Shown: positions 1-13,100, counted from the stretch's first letter. The stretch is DNA of 64,000 nt from Trileptium ribeirensis (GCA_030248225.1 JASANE010011638.1:124001-188000), one strand, 5' to 3'. Made by a program: numbers and translations. Notes: generated from the letters alone by a model not told the origin.

Positions 1-94
1 AATCGTTGTCTTTTGTAATACTAATTGTATATAAATGTATTGTATTCGGTATGAATATGGTGTTATAGTGCGTTTGTTTGTCGATACCTGTACG

Positions 95-278
95 CCAGGG
101 AGTAACCGGAATTCCGGTTCCGGCGAAAACCGTGTTCCAGTTGCGGTTCCGGCAAAGGGCAAAAACCATACCGGAACCGGAATTCCGGTTTAAAAATTTT
201 GTTTGAAATTTTCCGCGTTTTTTGCTTCATCCTGTAATCCAAACATATGTAATATATATTATACAATGATCAAGCTCC
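95..278 (+). repeat. Palindrome-rich dispersed element, copy 1
   Basis: The element starts with CCAGGGAGTAAC and carries several copies of the palindrome GGAACCGGAATTCCGGTTCC and half-palindromes of it. It ends near ATGATCAAGCTCC. Two related copies lie at 20288-20461 (same orientation) and 9351-9479 (ends reversed). The CAGGG start resembles hAT-type transposon termini, but I see no matching opposite terminus or target duplication, so the class is uncertain. An open frame on the opposite strand is produced by the palindromes and is not a gene. Confidence 0.75.
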
Positions 279-289
279 TAGCTCCGACC

Positions 290-625
290 ATAGCCTAATG
301 GCAGCATTTTATCGAATACCCTTAATCGTGGCCACAGTCGAATGGCCAACATTTAATAGACAGTCCAATAATCTTGGCCACACTGGAATGGCCAACATTT
401 ACAAATACCCAATAATCCTAGCCACAGTTCAATGACCAACATTTAGTCGAATACCCCAATAATCCTGGCCACAGCGTAATAGCCAACATTTACAAATACC
501 CAAATAATCCTGGCCACAGTGTAATGGCCACCATTTACAAATACCCCATTAATCCTGGCCACAGTATAATGGCCAACATTTAATCGCGTACCTCAACAAT
601 CCTGGCCCTAGTGTAATGGTCAACA
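290..625. repeat. Minisatellite, about 46-bp unit, about 7 copies
   Basis: A tandem array whose units share AATCCTGGCCACAG, then TAATGGCCAACATTTA, then AATACCC. Successive AATCC anchors lie at about 414, 461, 506, 551 and 598, giving spacings of 45 to 47 bp. Units differ by several substitutions, so the array is not recent. There are no variable spacers between constant repeats, so it is not CRISPR-like. Confidence 0.9.
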
Positions 626-999
626 TTTCTGAAATTTGGTTGTGAATGTCTCCCCAACTTAGAATACCCAACAGGGATGACCCAACTGGGTACGAAACCC
701 ACCGTTGCATCGAAATACGTACGTATATGGAATTGGAACCAATTTATGACCTCTGTGCTCAAGCAAATACATAAGCCGATTTCGTCCGTACGTACGAACC
801 GACGACACGACCTTGTTGTTACCTTATTTATAAACCGTATGGATAGCCCAAATAATGAATCGTTACGTCCATTATCATCGCAACAAACTAGGAATTCTCG
901 TTCCGGTCCGCAGCGCCGACAGTTTTCAGTGATCAAAGTGAGTATCGTTATCGACACTTCAGGAGTGGATAATCATCGAAGCATTGCGACAGTATATAT

Positions 1000-1560
1000 A
1001 TATTTATAGATAATTATTGATCATAGTGCCATAAAGGTACCCATTGGTATACGTATCTTGCATCATATCATCATTATTATAATCATATTATTGTTGGCCA
1101 TAAAGGCACTTGTTACGTAATTGATTCGTATAATCATGATCGTATAATATAATTGTGTACCATTGGAATTGCTGTCGATACGTACTCATATGTATTTTTA
1201 GGTATACATACACGATTTGGCAGCCTGATTTGAATAGTATTTGTTGACCATTTATGTATAATCGTTATACCATGTTCATACCGTATTTCCTTGTTGTTAA
1301 AGGCCATAAAAGCGCCCTATATTTCATTATGATTCTGTACCGTTTTATGATCATTATACTCGTGTTATACCCTTGATTACAGGAATGTAACTGTAACCAT
1401 TTATCGATGATTGTCGTATTATATTTTTGTCGTTGTTCATGGCCATAAAGGTCTGTATTTGGATGTAACTTTCTCATGTACTTCGTTGATATTTTCAGAA
1501 TCGTGGTTACATTTTTGTACCATTGTAATTTATAAGTTTGAAAGTCCAAATAGCCTAGAA
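1000..1560. repeat. Degenerate GGCCATAAAG-containing repeats
   Basis: The words GGCCATAAAG or CCATAAAGG recur irregularly at roughly 1030, 1096, 1302 and 1441 among AT-rich text containing TATACGTAT-like words. The spacing is irregular and I cannot define a unit. It may be a continuation of the minisatellite decay or part of an old element. No gene is seen here. Confidence 0.35.
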
Positions 1561-1654
1561 TAATTTGTTTCGTTTAGGATGATTTTAACGAAAAAGTTAA
1601 GGATCTTTACGCATATAAATTAGTACTTTTATAGGTAGAAAATGTGAGTATGAC

Positions 1655-1830
1655 AAGCTCTTGCCATAGTCGACTCGTAGACTGGCCTGTCCACAGCCCT
1701 CCGAAAAGTGGGGGGGGGGGGGAACTTCGGGGGGCCCCATGTTCATTCTCGGGGGAAATTTCAAAGTGGGGGGGGGGGATAAATTTTGCTTAAAAATACA
1801 AAATATTTCCATATTTTCATGCATTTTTAC
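1655..1830 (+). repeat. G-run-rich repeat, copy 1 of inverted pair
   Basis: Contains two runs of more than ten G separated by the block CCATGTTCATTCTCGGGGG. A diverged copy lies in reverse orientation at about 47990-48210, sharing CTGTCCACAG, TCCGAAAAG and the AACATGGGG/GAGAATGAACATG block. The long G runs probably vary in length between individuals or through sequencing error. The class of element is unknown. Confidence 0.6.
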
Positions 1831-1859
1831 TACTGTGAACGTACTTTCAAGCTAAAAAA

Positions 1860-4540
1860 CATCTACTAGATATGTAAGACGGTACGACTCCCGCCTGCCC
1901 CGATGCGTAGGAATAGCGCTACCCCGCGTGTAAGACCGCAAGGTTTACTTCGATTGTTTTCATAAGAAAGAGTGGCCGTGACGGATACCCGTCACGACCG
2001 TCCTCACGAATGAGGACCACAAAAAGTTTGGCTGTCCGCCATATAGCGAATAGCAAAAGAGCAAATTTACTGAAAATATTCATAGGAAATGTAAAATATC
2101 GCTTTACCGGTGTTCAATATTCACAACTACCCTGGAAATTGCAGTAACCGAAACTTTATCAGTTACCAGCGTTCATTTTCGCTGGTTGTGATAACTGATA
2201 AAATTAAGGAAATCTATGAAAATTTGGAATCAAAAATATCGGCTCCGGCCCATAACTCCGGAACCGAAGAGAATTCTAAGATCTAGTACTTAACATTTCT
2301 TATAGAGAATTTTTCGATCTTTCTAATGAAACCGATCTCGTGAAAATCCGACCCGGATCCACGGACTTACAGGTAAATAAGTATATATGTAAGCGAATAA
2401 AATACAACTAATTAAATAACTTAGCGAATATTAAACACAAATATATGTACAGGGTATCGCTGTAGTCCCTAGATCCGAGGCTTTACTTTAAGCCCGGGCC
2501 GGTCCCGATATTCCAAGTTTTAGGTGCCCCTACCCGTGAAAAACGCCCCAACAGGCGTGTAACCTCTCGTTGGATTCCCCTTGTCGAAACTAACGCAAAG
2601 ATGCGTCTAACGTCACACAAAATTCTACCTCGGACCCGTGTAAACCTCTTTAATTTCTACAAAATTTGTCATGGACTCGCCCGAGACCCCACCCGTACCT
2701 TTTATCGTCCGAAAGTGGACCTGTTACATATCAATGTGCTCAGACGGACACCCTGAGTCCAAATCCGAACTTCTTTTGGCACACTGGCCATTACCGAGGT
2801 AACAGCGCCCTCTTTTAACTCCCTTGCCCTTCCTTTGTTTACTTAAGCGCGTTTCTTTTCTTGAACGCTGTTTCAAAGCACACAAGCATGTATAAGCTAC
2901 ATATAAAGTGACATAAATTTTGAATGTTCACAACTGCAATTGACAATTCCTGTATAAACCTTATAAGAATTTATATAAAATTTAGCTTTGATTGCATGCC
3001 GCCCTTATCAATAAAAGTCGATATACAGTTAAAATAAATTTATAAAGCTTTACATCAAAATTGCAGTTTAGTACACCCCGGTCCAAGTCCCGTGTATGGT
3101 TCTATAACTTTCCATCTGCGTCGTGTTACGACTCTTTCTGTTGGTTACTAAACAAACAAGCTTGAATTCGGAATTAAGCATACTTTATATAAATTTTAAG
3201 TGGAATCTGTATAAAAGTTTGAAGTTTTAATAGATGCTTCTAGAAATTTCTTATTAGCAAGCCGGCAAACTTTCTATAAATTTAGTATAATGTTTATATT
3301 AAGCTCGTTAGGACGGCCCGAGCGCCCGCGTCTGTAAGTAGGACCTTATTACAATACGTGTTTTATAAGAAATTTCAAGATTTAAAGTTAATATTAAACT
3401 TAACGCTACTACTTGCAAGAACACCGAATTTTATTACCTTGAATAAACACGTCTGATCCCAAGCTTGACGTTGACGGAGAGTTAGTATCGAAGTTGGCAG
3501 CTTACTATCCGGTTGACAGCTTAAGTGAAGGTTTGAAATTTAATATTTACTGGAAGTTTGTAGAAACTTTTATTACCGGGAATTTGGACATAAAATTGGT
3601 CCAAAATTAATCGAAATATGTGGCCATAAGCATATTTGTTTTAGAGCTTAGAATTTGGGTCAAATCGTCCCAAATGTGCTGACCGAGCTCTTCTAACGGC
3701 CGCAAATTCAAAAATTTAAAATTTTAAACATTTAAGCAGAGCTGCACGAGCTCTGCAGCGTTCAGTCTGACTTCGACGTTGCAGAGTTCTTCAAACTCCG
3801 CAGTTCTTCAAACTTTTCTGCGGTTTTACTTAACATTTTGTTGATTTATGGCTTACTTCTTCTTGGTTTTGCGAATGGCGACCCGCAGTTTAGGAGCTAG
3901 TCTATAGGACTGTACATTGCTGTTACGAATACAAGTATAGGATAGTCAACCTCCCCTGTCCATACTTTGCTTTACATGATAGCCCTGCCCGTCCTAGCTT
4001 GTCCCGCAGATCCATAGCGGTAACTAGCCACTCACACAGCTTAGTTAGACGGCCGAAGTCATGCTGAATATCCCTCGGCAATGAGTTAAGGCATAAATAA
4101 ACGCGACACTCGAGTAGAGATCTATTTTTATATGATTCCATGAGTCAAGTTAGGATTTAAAATGTAATCTTTGACCCGACCGAGGTTAAACAAAGTGAAT
4201 TTTGGTTCAATATTAGCAATAACACTCCGAAGCATCCTTGGTCACGTTATTCTCGTCAAGTATTATCAATGGTTTCTACTCAAGATTTTACTCGTTTTAC
4301 AATCTCTTTGGACACAAGTTCGTCCGCATGTTTCGATACTTTGTTAGTGGGAACCCAGGACAAAATTAGACATTGTAGGACAAAGCCATCTCAGGAACTT
4401 GGTCAAGACTCAGATGTCAGTAGTGCTCTAGACATCGTCCACGAGCTGAGAAATTGTATCGAAACACAATTAGATATACTGACCCAACGCCCTGTGAGTA
4501 AGACAGATCATTTTGAGTGAAAATTTGGTATTTCTTATGA
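1860..4540. other. GC-punctuated non-coding block, probable old element
   Basis: No convincing protein is encoded. The text alternates AT-rich stretches with phrases such as GGCTCCGGCCCATAACTCCGGAACCG, unlike the purely AT-rich intron sequence elsewhere, and resembles the GC-richer block at 29400-33500. An 83-residue open frame at 4269-4520 on the + strand is unrecognised. A phrase TGGCGACCCGC near 3877 is reminiscent of the primer-binding region after a retrotransposon LTR, but I could not find paired LTRs. Treat as undefined repetitive DNA. Confidence 0.4.
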
Positions 4541-4544
4541 ATTA

Positions 4545-5052
4545 CTCCAGCAATTTGGCTAAAGTTTTAGGATCCGAGCTATCGAAATAGCACGTAAAAC
4601 TTTCAAATATAGCGTCGGAATCCCAAACCCGACGACCTTGAAGGGGCTTACCCCCGTCGAAAATATAAAATTGGAAATATTTTAAGATTTCCTCCAGGAA
4701 TTTTGTTGAAACTGTGGCTGTTTTTTCGTAGTAATGTCTGTTAACGAATGCAATTTTATAAAATGCATCGACATCGCGTCGGAATCCCAAACCAGGCGAC
4801 CCTGAAGAAGCCTGCCCCCACCAAAATATGAAAATTGAAATATTTCAAGATTCTCTCCAGGAATTTTGTTGAAATTCCCGCCGTTTCTTCGTAGGAGCGA
4901 CCGCTAGCGGACACCATTTTGAAACCCAACATTATCAAGTCGGAATCACAAACCCCACGACCCGACCGGGGTCCGCCCATAGCCAAACTTTAAATGTCAA
5001 TAACTCAAAATTTACTCCAGGAATTTTGATGATTTTTATCGTACTAATAGAG
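4545..5052. repeat. Tandem repeat, about 162-bp unit, about 3 copies
   Basis: The anchor GTCGGAATC recurs at 4614, 4778 and 4939 (spacings 164 and 161). Each unit also has CTCCAGGAATTTTG about 90 bases later, followed by TTTCTTCGTAG-like text in the first two. A partial unit precedes the first anchor. The two small - strand frames here are parallel translations of successive units and are not genes. Confidence 0.85.
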
Positions 5053-7380
5053 GCCTTTTAGCCCTTCCATTTGAGCCATTAAGCCCGGCAAAGCCATGGC
5101 CCGTTACAAAGTTACATAGCGTCCAAACCGCCGCCCGGATTTAGTTCAAATTTTACTCATTGTACTACTTTCGCAAGTAGGTTTCGGTCTTGCGTATACA
5201 CGTATTTTGGTTAAGAAAGGGAAAATATTATTTTCCCAACTGCTGATATCTCGCATTGGAGGCGTCAATATTTTGTACTTCAAAGGTATCGCTATCGCCA
5301 GATTTTGATCGATATTGATTCTATCGGGTCTTGGTCCGACGGATCAAATTTTATGAGGACCGTTGACCCGGTCCTAATAAATCGTTAAATAAGGTTAAAC
5401 CAAGCCTTCGTGCAAAATTTCACGGAGCAAGGCTGGCAAATTAAAGAGATATCGAAAACTATAGGTTTTCCCAAACCCCTATAGACTTAGACTTAAAATT
5501 TCGGTCAAAACTAGGAACCCAAAACAATCTGAGGATACAAAAATAGTGAATTTCAGTTAGTAATTTTGTTACGGTTGTCCAGAGACAGGGGCCGCCACTT
5601 ACTGACTCGTTTCGTCGAGTAGGAACCGCTAATAACACAACCGAAATGCTCGTACCAAATACAGCTCTTTTAGAGAGCCGTTTTCAAGTCAAAATAACTT
5701 ACGCTTCAGTACTTTTAGGATAGCGCCGATGACCTACGAGGCAACGCCACGTACAGTTACGTCAAATTTGTATGTACCTGAATAGAGTTTTAACCCCTGC
5801 CCCTTTGCCTTGAAGTTGGCATGAAATTTGTAGAATGATAATGTATAGTCACTTAATAGGCAACAATTAACCGGATTCATAGGAGTTATTGGTTGTGTTG
5901 TGAATTAGGGACTCGCCCAAGCTCGTCCCTTGCCCCACATTAGTGCTTTCACGTCATGGAAATAATGAATGATCCAATCGCTTTAGAACAATTTTCACGT
6001 AAAGTAATTGAATCAAGATATTAAATTAATATAGAAAATCAATTGAGACAAGTTTGTTAGACCGTTTGAACCAGTAGAAATTGGGAACGCCCCAAAAGCG
6101 GCTCATTACTTCCGTAGTGGCCTACTTATACGTTTAGGCGTACCGTTTATTGTCATTGATTAAGGATTGAGCAAGTAGTTGATTCTTAACTAGGAACCTA
6201 CATAGGACGAAGCACTGAATTTATTAACTGGTGGTTGACCCGCACAAGCCCTTATTTAACCCTAAACCGTCAAATTAGTACGATCTCTGATTGCACTTGA
6301 ACGATACAATTAGTATATAACGCACTTGTAGGCTAGTACACCTGCATCCAATTGTAGAGCATTACCCGTTGAGTGAATTACCGCCGAACACCGACTTGAG
6401 ATTAAGGCAACGCCTGCCACCTTTTGTAAGATTGGTGAGAGTCTCCATTTGGAGACTTCCGTTTGGAGCTCTCCATTACGCTGAATTAGGTTTACCAATC
6501 GCATGGATCAAACATCATCCAATCGTCTCGTATTAAGCCGCAAAACGCTCTAAGTCGCACCTCAAAATTTAGATTTTAAGAATTCTTTTCTGTACCGCTC
6601 GTAGTAGCGCCGTATCTTTTGGCACGAAATATAGAGTATGGTTCCGCTGAGCCAGGCGCGAACGAAGGTCCTAAGTGAACCCCGATTTACAGCTTTTCCC
6701 TGGATCAGGCTCGATCCAGCGCTTTCTAAAATTATGTAAATTCGGCAGCCAAAACGAAATATATATATTTCCTAGTGTTGATAAAGTACACTTAATGTAC
6801 ACAACACATACTAAATTTTAGTAATAATATTGGATTAAGGAAAAGCTGAAAAGTTAGAAAATTCGGGCCCAACCTCATTCTACCGGGACCCATAAGTTAT
6901 TTAGAAGATAAGTCGACCAATTTTTAGTCTCATTTTAGCTCATGTTTATGGACGCGCAAAAGTCCATTTTTGCTGGTATTTAGGTCACAGAGGAGCCTCA
7001 ATTTAAGGCTAATTTTACCGTTTTGTTACCGTGCTTGAGGAATGGTTTTATAGGGAATTGCAACCAAAATTAACCAGTTGTATCTGGGCAACCTGCTGAA
7101 AATTTTATCTCATACTTATGGTCACCGTACGTATGTATGTATGCGAGTAGGAAAAGAATATCATAGCGTTGTCGCACTAGAGAAAATTAGAGTCGTACCG
7201 ATGATCACCTCCCAAACTTACCGTTATATCGATATATACCAATACTCTTTTGTTGTAATATGTACCTTATGTACCTTTCGATCTCAACAGGTATAGTCGG
7301 CATTTGATCGTTCGTTGGTGATGTGTAGTCTGTGAGAAATTCCATTCTGGCTGTACGTTGATTGAGAAAGATTCAGCCTT
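5053..7380. other. No gene seen; probable decayed element
   Basis: The stretch has no open frame with a recognisable product. Composition and phrasing match the block at 1860-4540. It ends shortly before the LINE remnant. Confidence 0.4.
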
Positions 7381-7389
7381 GCGGGTTGC

Positions 7390-9335
7390 AAGGCCAGATG
7401 TTCATTAAAGACAAATATAACAATAGATTAGTAAGGTAGTTGACCAGACGCATGTATTCGATGCTTGAACGACGCCAACGACGGTGCCGATACTACTTCT
7501 ACTGGAACGTCATTCCACGCTCGAACAACTCGGTGGGAGAAGAAGTTTTTACGAATGTCCAGTCTTGGAATATCAACTGTTTGAAGTTTGAAATCATGTC
7601 CTCGAGTGCGTGGACATCGTGCAGCGAAAAATTTTGAAATTTCGAGGTCGATAGCACCATTCATCATTTTATAAACTAATATGAGGTCGCTCCGCAGACG
7701 ACGTGTTGACAAAGACTGGAGTCCCAGATACCGAAGACGGTCATAGTAACCGAAATGACGAATCTGAGGAAGAAGTTTAGTAGCATGGCGTTGAACACTT
7801 TCAATTATGTCGATGTCGCGAGCATAATATGGACACCATGCAGATACAACATATTCGACGTGCGGCCGAATCAGCGATCGGTACAGATCTAGAAAGATTT
7901 TCTTAGTCCAGTGCTGAATGGTGCGACGAATCACAAAAATAGCTCTATGGGCTTTGGCGGCTATCATGGAACAATGCTCCGAGAACTTTAAAGTGTCACA
8001 CATTATAACGCCGAGATGTTTCTCTTTCTGTGAAATTGCCAAGCAGTTGCTAGATAATGCGTAAACTGATCGTGGGTTTCCATGGCCACAGTGAATGGCG
8101 ACACATTTGTCCTGATTAACCGTAAGATGCCACTATTGGAAATACTTTGTTAAGTTGTCCATATCTGACTGAAATCATCGAAGCCAAACTCCGGGCATGC
8201 CTTAATGATTTGTCTGGCAAGGTGAAGATCGTGCGCAAGTTTATAAACCGCACATGTCACGTACTCATCGATATCATTGATGAATATTAGAAACAAGAGG
8301 GGACCCAGCACCGAACCCTGCGAAACACCACTAGACACTTTTTTCCAGCTGGAATTTTTTCCATTTATAAAGATACTTTGATGTCGATTATTTAAGTAGC
8401 TTCGGAATCAGAGTAACAGAGAGCCGCAAACGCCATACATCTCAAGCTTCACCAACAGCACTTCGTGATTAACTTTATCAAACTCTTTTTGGAAATCTAT
8501 ACACACTACGTCGAGCCAATCATTTGAGTCAAGACATTTTGTAGCAAAATTGAGATATTCCAGTAGCTGAGTGGACGTCGAGCGTTTCTTTACAAACCCA
8601 TGCTGCGATCTGTTGATGACGTCGTGTGCGTTGAAACATCTGACTAACTTGTCTCGAACAGCAGTCTCCATAATTTTGCTCACGGAGGCCGTCAAGCTAA
8701 TAGGACATAGTTTTCACATTTTGCTGTATCACCTTTGTGCGTGAAGATTGGAACAATTTTTGCTACTCCCCACGCAGAAGGAAACAATCCAGAAGAAACC
8801 GACTTATTAAACAGTCTGGTTAATGGCGCTGAAATGACGGCCCTTGTATGAAACAAAAATCTGTTCGGGATCTCATCAAGCCCCGGTGACGCATGCAGTT
8901 TAAGACCGCGCAAGATTTGTTCAATATCGCCAACAACAAATGTTAGGTCTGACAATGACGCTGTTATTCTGCATGATGTATCAGGTGGAGGCTCGAAGTT
9001 GTTGTCATGGCCAAAAACGGATGAAAAGTAATCTTTAAAAATTTCACAGTCTTCGACTGAAGAGTCAGACAGTGTCATATTTCGTTTCATGGGACCAATA
9101 TTGGGTTTAATACGTCTATGCCTCAGAGCATACTCAAAGAATGATTTTCTGTCACTGTCGATGTTCTCGGCAAGTTTTCGCTCATAACTCCGAATCGACT
9201 GCTCTATATGATACCCTGCAGTATGTGTCTTTTCCAGGTAGCTAGTCCAAGCTGCTTCAGTGTTCACACGCTTAAAACGACGAAATGCATTGTGTTTTTG
9301 TCTAAGTTTTAGACCAAAGACAAAGACCATACTGA
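7390..9335 (-). pseudogene. 5'-truncated CR1-like non-LTR retrotransposon (LINE) remnant
   Basis: Read on the - strand, four open segments (9330-8692, 8695-8408, 8338-8150, 8042-7428) give a broken LINE polyprotein in correct order. The first has the RT N-terminal region including ASPGLDEIPNRFL. The second has motif A, CIDFQKEFD, after a QHGFVKKRSTS motif. The third has motif B, SGVSQGSVLGPLLFLIFIND, and a motif C reading KLAHDLHL where functional enzymes have an ADD triplet. The fourth is the C-terminal tail typical of CR1-like elements (VQRHATKLLP; SHRVVRAWNDVP), ending at 7428. The apurinic endonuclease domain is absent: the copy stops near 9335, beside a palindromic element, as expected for 5' truncation during reverse transcription. 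Frameshifts, stops and the altered catalytic triplet make it non-functional. Confidence 0.9.
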
Positions 9336-9350
9336 CAACAAGACCATTTT

Positions 9351-9479
9351 ACATATGTTTGGATCACAGATCAAGCAAAAATGTGGAAAATTTTATCATC
9401 CGGCGAAAATCATGTTCCGGTTGCGGTTCCGGCAAAAGACGAAACTCATACCGGAACCGGAATTCCAGTTACTCCCTGG
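9351..9479 (-). repeat. Palindrome-rich dispersed element, copy 3, core inverted
   Basis: The terminal parts match copies 1 and 2 in reverse orientation: it begins with ACATATGTTTGG and ends with GTTACTCCCTGG. The central segment from CCGGCGAAAA to CATACCGG reads in the same direction as in copy 1. The core is therefore flipped relative to its ends. The LINE truncation point lies about 15 bases to the left. Confidence 0.75.
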
Positions 9480-10064
9480 TTCGAACATATACGCAAACTT
9501 TTGGATCGTTTTACGATTTATATAATTCGTGTATATACACAACCTGTGTTTCATCTAAACCCAGCATGTACTGTCGGAATTTTGCACTGCTGTAAACCAG
9601 CTTCTCAAAGGTACTTTTTCTTGCTCGCAGTAAACATTGTTTGAAATATTGCTGTTGTCGCATTGACTACTATTTTTACATATTTCAGTGACGGAAATAG
9701 AATTTCATAAAACAAACTATGGCTGTGACTGTGAGCGTCTGGCCTTTTCAAACTGGGGGATTGTCCTGACTTTGTTTAGCAGCGCTGGCAAAAAACGGTT
9801 TCCCGGGGCAAGATTTTGAGTTACATCTGTCAACGTTGCTTCCCCTTCACCGAGTAAACACCCCATTTGACAATAGTTTACAGAAATACATTTAAAAATT
9901 AGATTAAACTTAGTGAATATTAATTATTTAAAAAGTTGCTTTTACTGTAGACGTTTTTATACCGGTTGTGAGGCTGTTTGTTAATCCATGTCCACTGCCA
10001 AAATTTTCAGCGAATGGAAAAGCCAGAGAGTGGTACTGATATCTTTGGATCATGTTTGTTCTAG

Positions 10065-10178
10065 GAAGGCATTAAGCCGATGTGGGAAGACGAAAAAAAT
10101 GTGAAAGGCGGACGTTGGTTGATTATTCTTAACAAGGAAACGCGGAACGAATTTTTGGACCATTACTGGCTAGAATTG
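10065..10178 (+). CDS. EIF4E: eIF4E exon A (EGIKPMWEDEKN...)
   Basis: The 114-bp exon encodes 38 residues with phase 0 at both ends. The acceptor is TTTGTTCTAG and the donor is GTGAGA. It carries the MWED cap-stacking motif and GGRW, and ends in WLEL, the start of the helix that contacts eIF4G and 4E-BP. Confidence 0.92.
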
Positions 10179-13100
10179 GTGAGAATATAAAGCCACAACT
10201 TAATCTGTTGCTTTCTGAAGCACTTTAAAAACACTTATATTTGCTGGCAAAAATAATGATACATGATATTTTGAATATGCGGTAATTAACTACAATAGCT
10301 GGAATATCTCTCTGTATGGTCAAAATCATACACATGCTCGTTGTAGAGAGAGGGATGATTCCCCTGAGGCTCGGACCCCTCGAAGTGACGCCGACCCCTG
10401 GGGTTATGCGATTCCCCCACCCCCACCCCTTCCGACAGCGCGCAAAAACGTTTTGATAAAAAAATCGGGGAGTTTGCAGAATAGGTGGGAATTAGCAAAA
10501 ATTATGAATAATGTTTAGTCCCAAGAAATATCGAAAAGTCTTGCAGTGTCTTCGCTCTATAGAGATGGCTTTGATGGATGTGGTGGCCATTCACACGGCT
10601 ATCCGTTGATCAACAAATAGTAAATTCTTCGGTAGTTGGTAAGTGTTTATACGAATTGTCTACATATTAACTACAGTCATTTAAGTGAGAAAACCTTACA
10701 ATGGTCGCTCCAACTATTATGCTTTCTCAAAGCACATTAGTCATTCTTGGGGAAACTGATGATTTTTTATATTTGAGATTGACATAAAAGATTTCCGCAC
10801 TGCTATATTGGCTGAGGGCTTGGCGATTATACTAGTTGTTTAAAACGGTGTTATCCTGGATTTTTGTCTTGTTTTGTAGGAAAATGCCGATGAAGCTATT
10901 CCTGTCTTTCGTAACTGAACACTATTAATTTAGCCGAGGTATTCGGTGCTTTCAAATGAATCAAAGACACAGTCGTGGACAGACAGTTTTAAAGTATTTC
11001 TAGCACAAGAGGAGAGTGCATGCTGTTCAGGATGGATTCCAATGTTCTTATATGCTGTATGCTTCCTAATCGCTCATAACGAGTGATGTACTAATAATTG
11101 AGTAGTCATAGCTATTCGATATGTCGACATAGATGCCCATTTTTTCATACTGTTAATGAGCTTAGATTTAAAGTTTTAATAACATTACTATTTACTGAAC
11201 ATTCAAACGTAGCTTACATTGTTTGCAAACATTCATTTAATACATACATCTCTTATTCAGAATTAATGACTGTGTTCCGCGTTGGATTGCAGAATGAATA
11301 AAAATCCCTGTGACTGTTGAGTTCTCGCTAAATATTTTTTAGCATGAAAGGTGCTGCTTGGAATCTCCTCTTTAGCACTTGAGGACAGGAAAAGTGGTAA
11401 ATTCAGAAGTGGTGGACTACAAAACTGCAATTTTCAGGTCAATTTTTTAATTGTATTATATGGACCACTGATATCATGCGGACGCAGCTATTGGTTAAAT
11501 GTATATTTTGGTTCATTTTCGTCACACGATGGCTAAATTATCGACTATATTTAAGTTTACCCACTGATTACTTAATTTTGTAAAGCCCGATGTGGAATCC
11601 ACATCTATTGCTATGGGACAAACAAGAATTGTGATTGGGTTCAATGAAAACGTATAAGTAGCGATTTGTAATCAACCAATAACAGTTCCATAATCTTTAT
11701 TACTTTTCAATTGGGATTCATCTCTGTTGGCAAGCGAATTTAATGTAAATGTTACGGCATAAGTGAAACAGTTCTGTAACTAATCAGTTATTGTTCGCGA
11801 ATATAATCTTTTTTAATTCAAATTCGTTAAACTTTCGTTCAGGAACAAATGTGACGTTGGCGAACAGAATATAGCTAATTTTTGAATGACTTAACAAAAT
11901 AGAATGGTCAATGGGCGCAGGTTAGGTTTACTTTCGTATAACAATAAACGAATAATTATATACATAATATACAGCAGCAAAAATGTCACTAGTGGTGATG
12001 TCAGCGGGGTATTAGCTTGGTTTAGGGTGTGTCAATTGCCAGCCTCATGGCAGTTGTAGCGCGAGCGTGGTAACTGGAAAATTTATAGTTCTACTGTAAA
12101 TATTGTATTCATTATCCTATAGCAAGCAAATATATAACCACCGTATCAGTAGTAAATACTTGAGTTAGGAATTTTGTTAACATTTGCGACCTTTTCATAA
12201 TACATCTGCATACACCAGCTGTCGTTACTGCATATTTGAAAGTACTTTTAAGTATGATCAGTGCTTAGTGGCAAAATGGTTGGACATAAACCCTTTGCAA
12301 CTGGAGATGAAAGTGACAATAAACTGTGCAGGTTTTCTAGAGGAAATTATGATCGGCATCTGTTGTGTATTCCCGTCTACAGATGAAATTTGTTTTCCGA
12401 GCTTGTTTATATTCAGGATCCGATCTGCCGCTCATCTAACTCACTCTTTAAGATTATCATGTTTGATGTGTTTCAGTTAATGGCTGTGATTGGCGAACAG
12501 TTTGACGAATGGGGTGAACAAATATGTGGTGCCGTGGTCAACGTTCGTAATAAAGGTGATAAGGTTTCACTATGGACGTGTAATGCTGACGACGGTGAAG
12601 CCATTATGAAAATTGGGTGAAGTTTTTATATTTGCATTTTTTCTTCTATTATGTTTTTAGTCGTTGTTGATGTTTACGGGATTTTGGCTGCTTATCTCGT
12701 TGCTTTATTAACTATGACACTAGACCAATTATTCTATATTTCACTTATGATTATATTAATATTTTCTGTAAAGACGATTATTTTCTGGGCTCTCCATTCG
12801 CTGAAAATTTTGCCAGGGGGCATGAACCAGGCGCCCCCCTGGTTCCGAACCGGGGGCGCCCGATTTTGCCAGGGGCCATTTTGCCAAGAGAAAAACGGTT
12901 AAAAAAATCGTGTCAGAAACACTGCCAAAACGCTTTTGATGGAGAGAAAAAGTAATTTTGAAGCAAATTTTAACAAATTTTGCGAAATTTTTGGCTTCAG
13001 AACGCAATTTCAACACAACTTTTGATCAAATTTTGCATACTTTGGACCCATTGGAAACAAAAAATTTGCCTAGAGGCAACGAACAGGGGGAGCGCGAAAA

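Noticed and set aside
290..625. CRISPR-like array
   Set aside because: The whole 46-bp unit is conserved with no unrelated spacers, and the sequence is from an animal-like genome; it is a minisatellite.
580..1009. Overlapping open frames of 125 (- strand) and 110 (+ strand) residues
   Set aside because: They overlap each other on opposite strands, have no recognisable motif, and adjoin a minisatellite. Neither has flanking exon signals that I could connect.
10012..10064. Possible eIF4E exon directly upstream of exon A (after TTTTCAG at 10005-10011)
   Set aside because: The frame reads GTDIF, loosely like the GxDYSLF segment, but it runs into a TAG at the exon A acceptor and there is no room for an intron.
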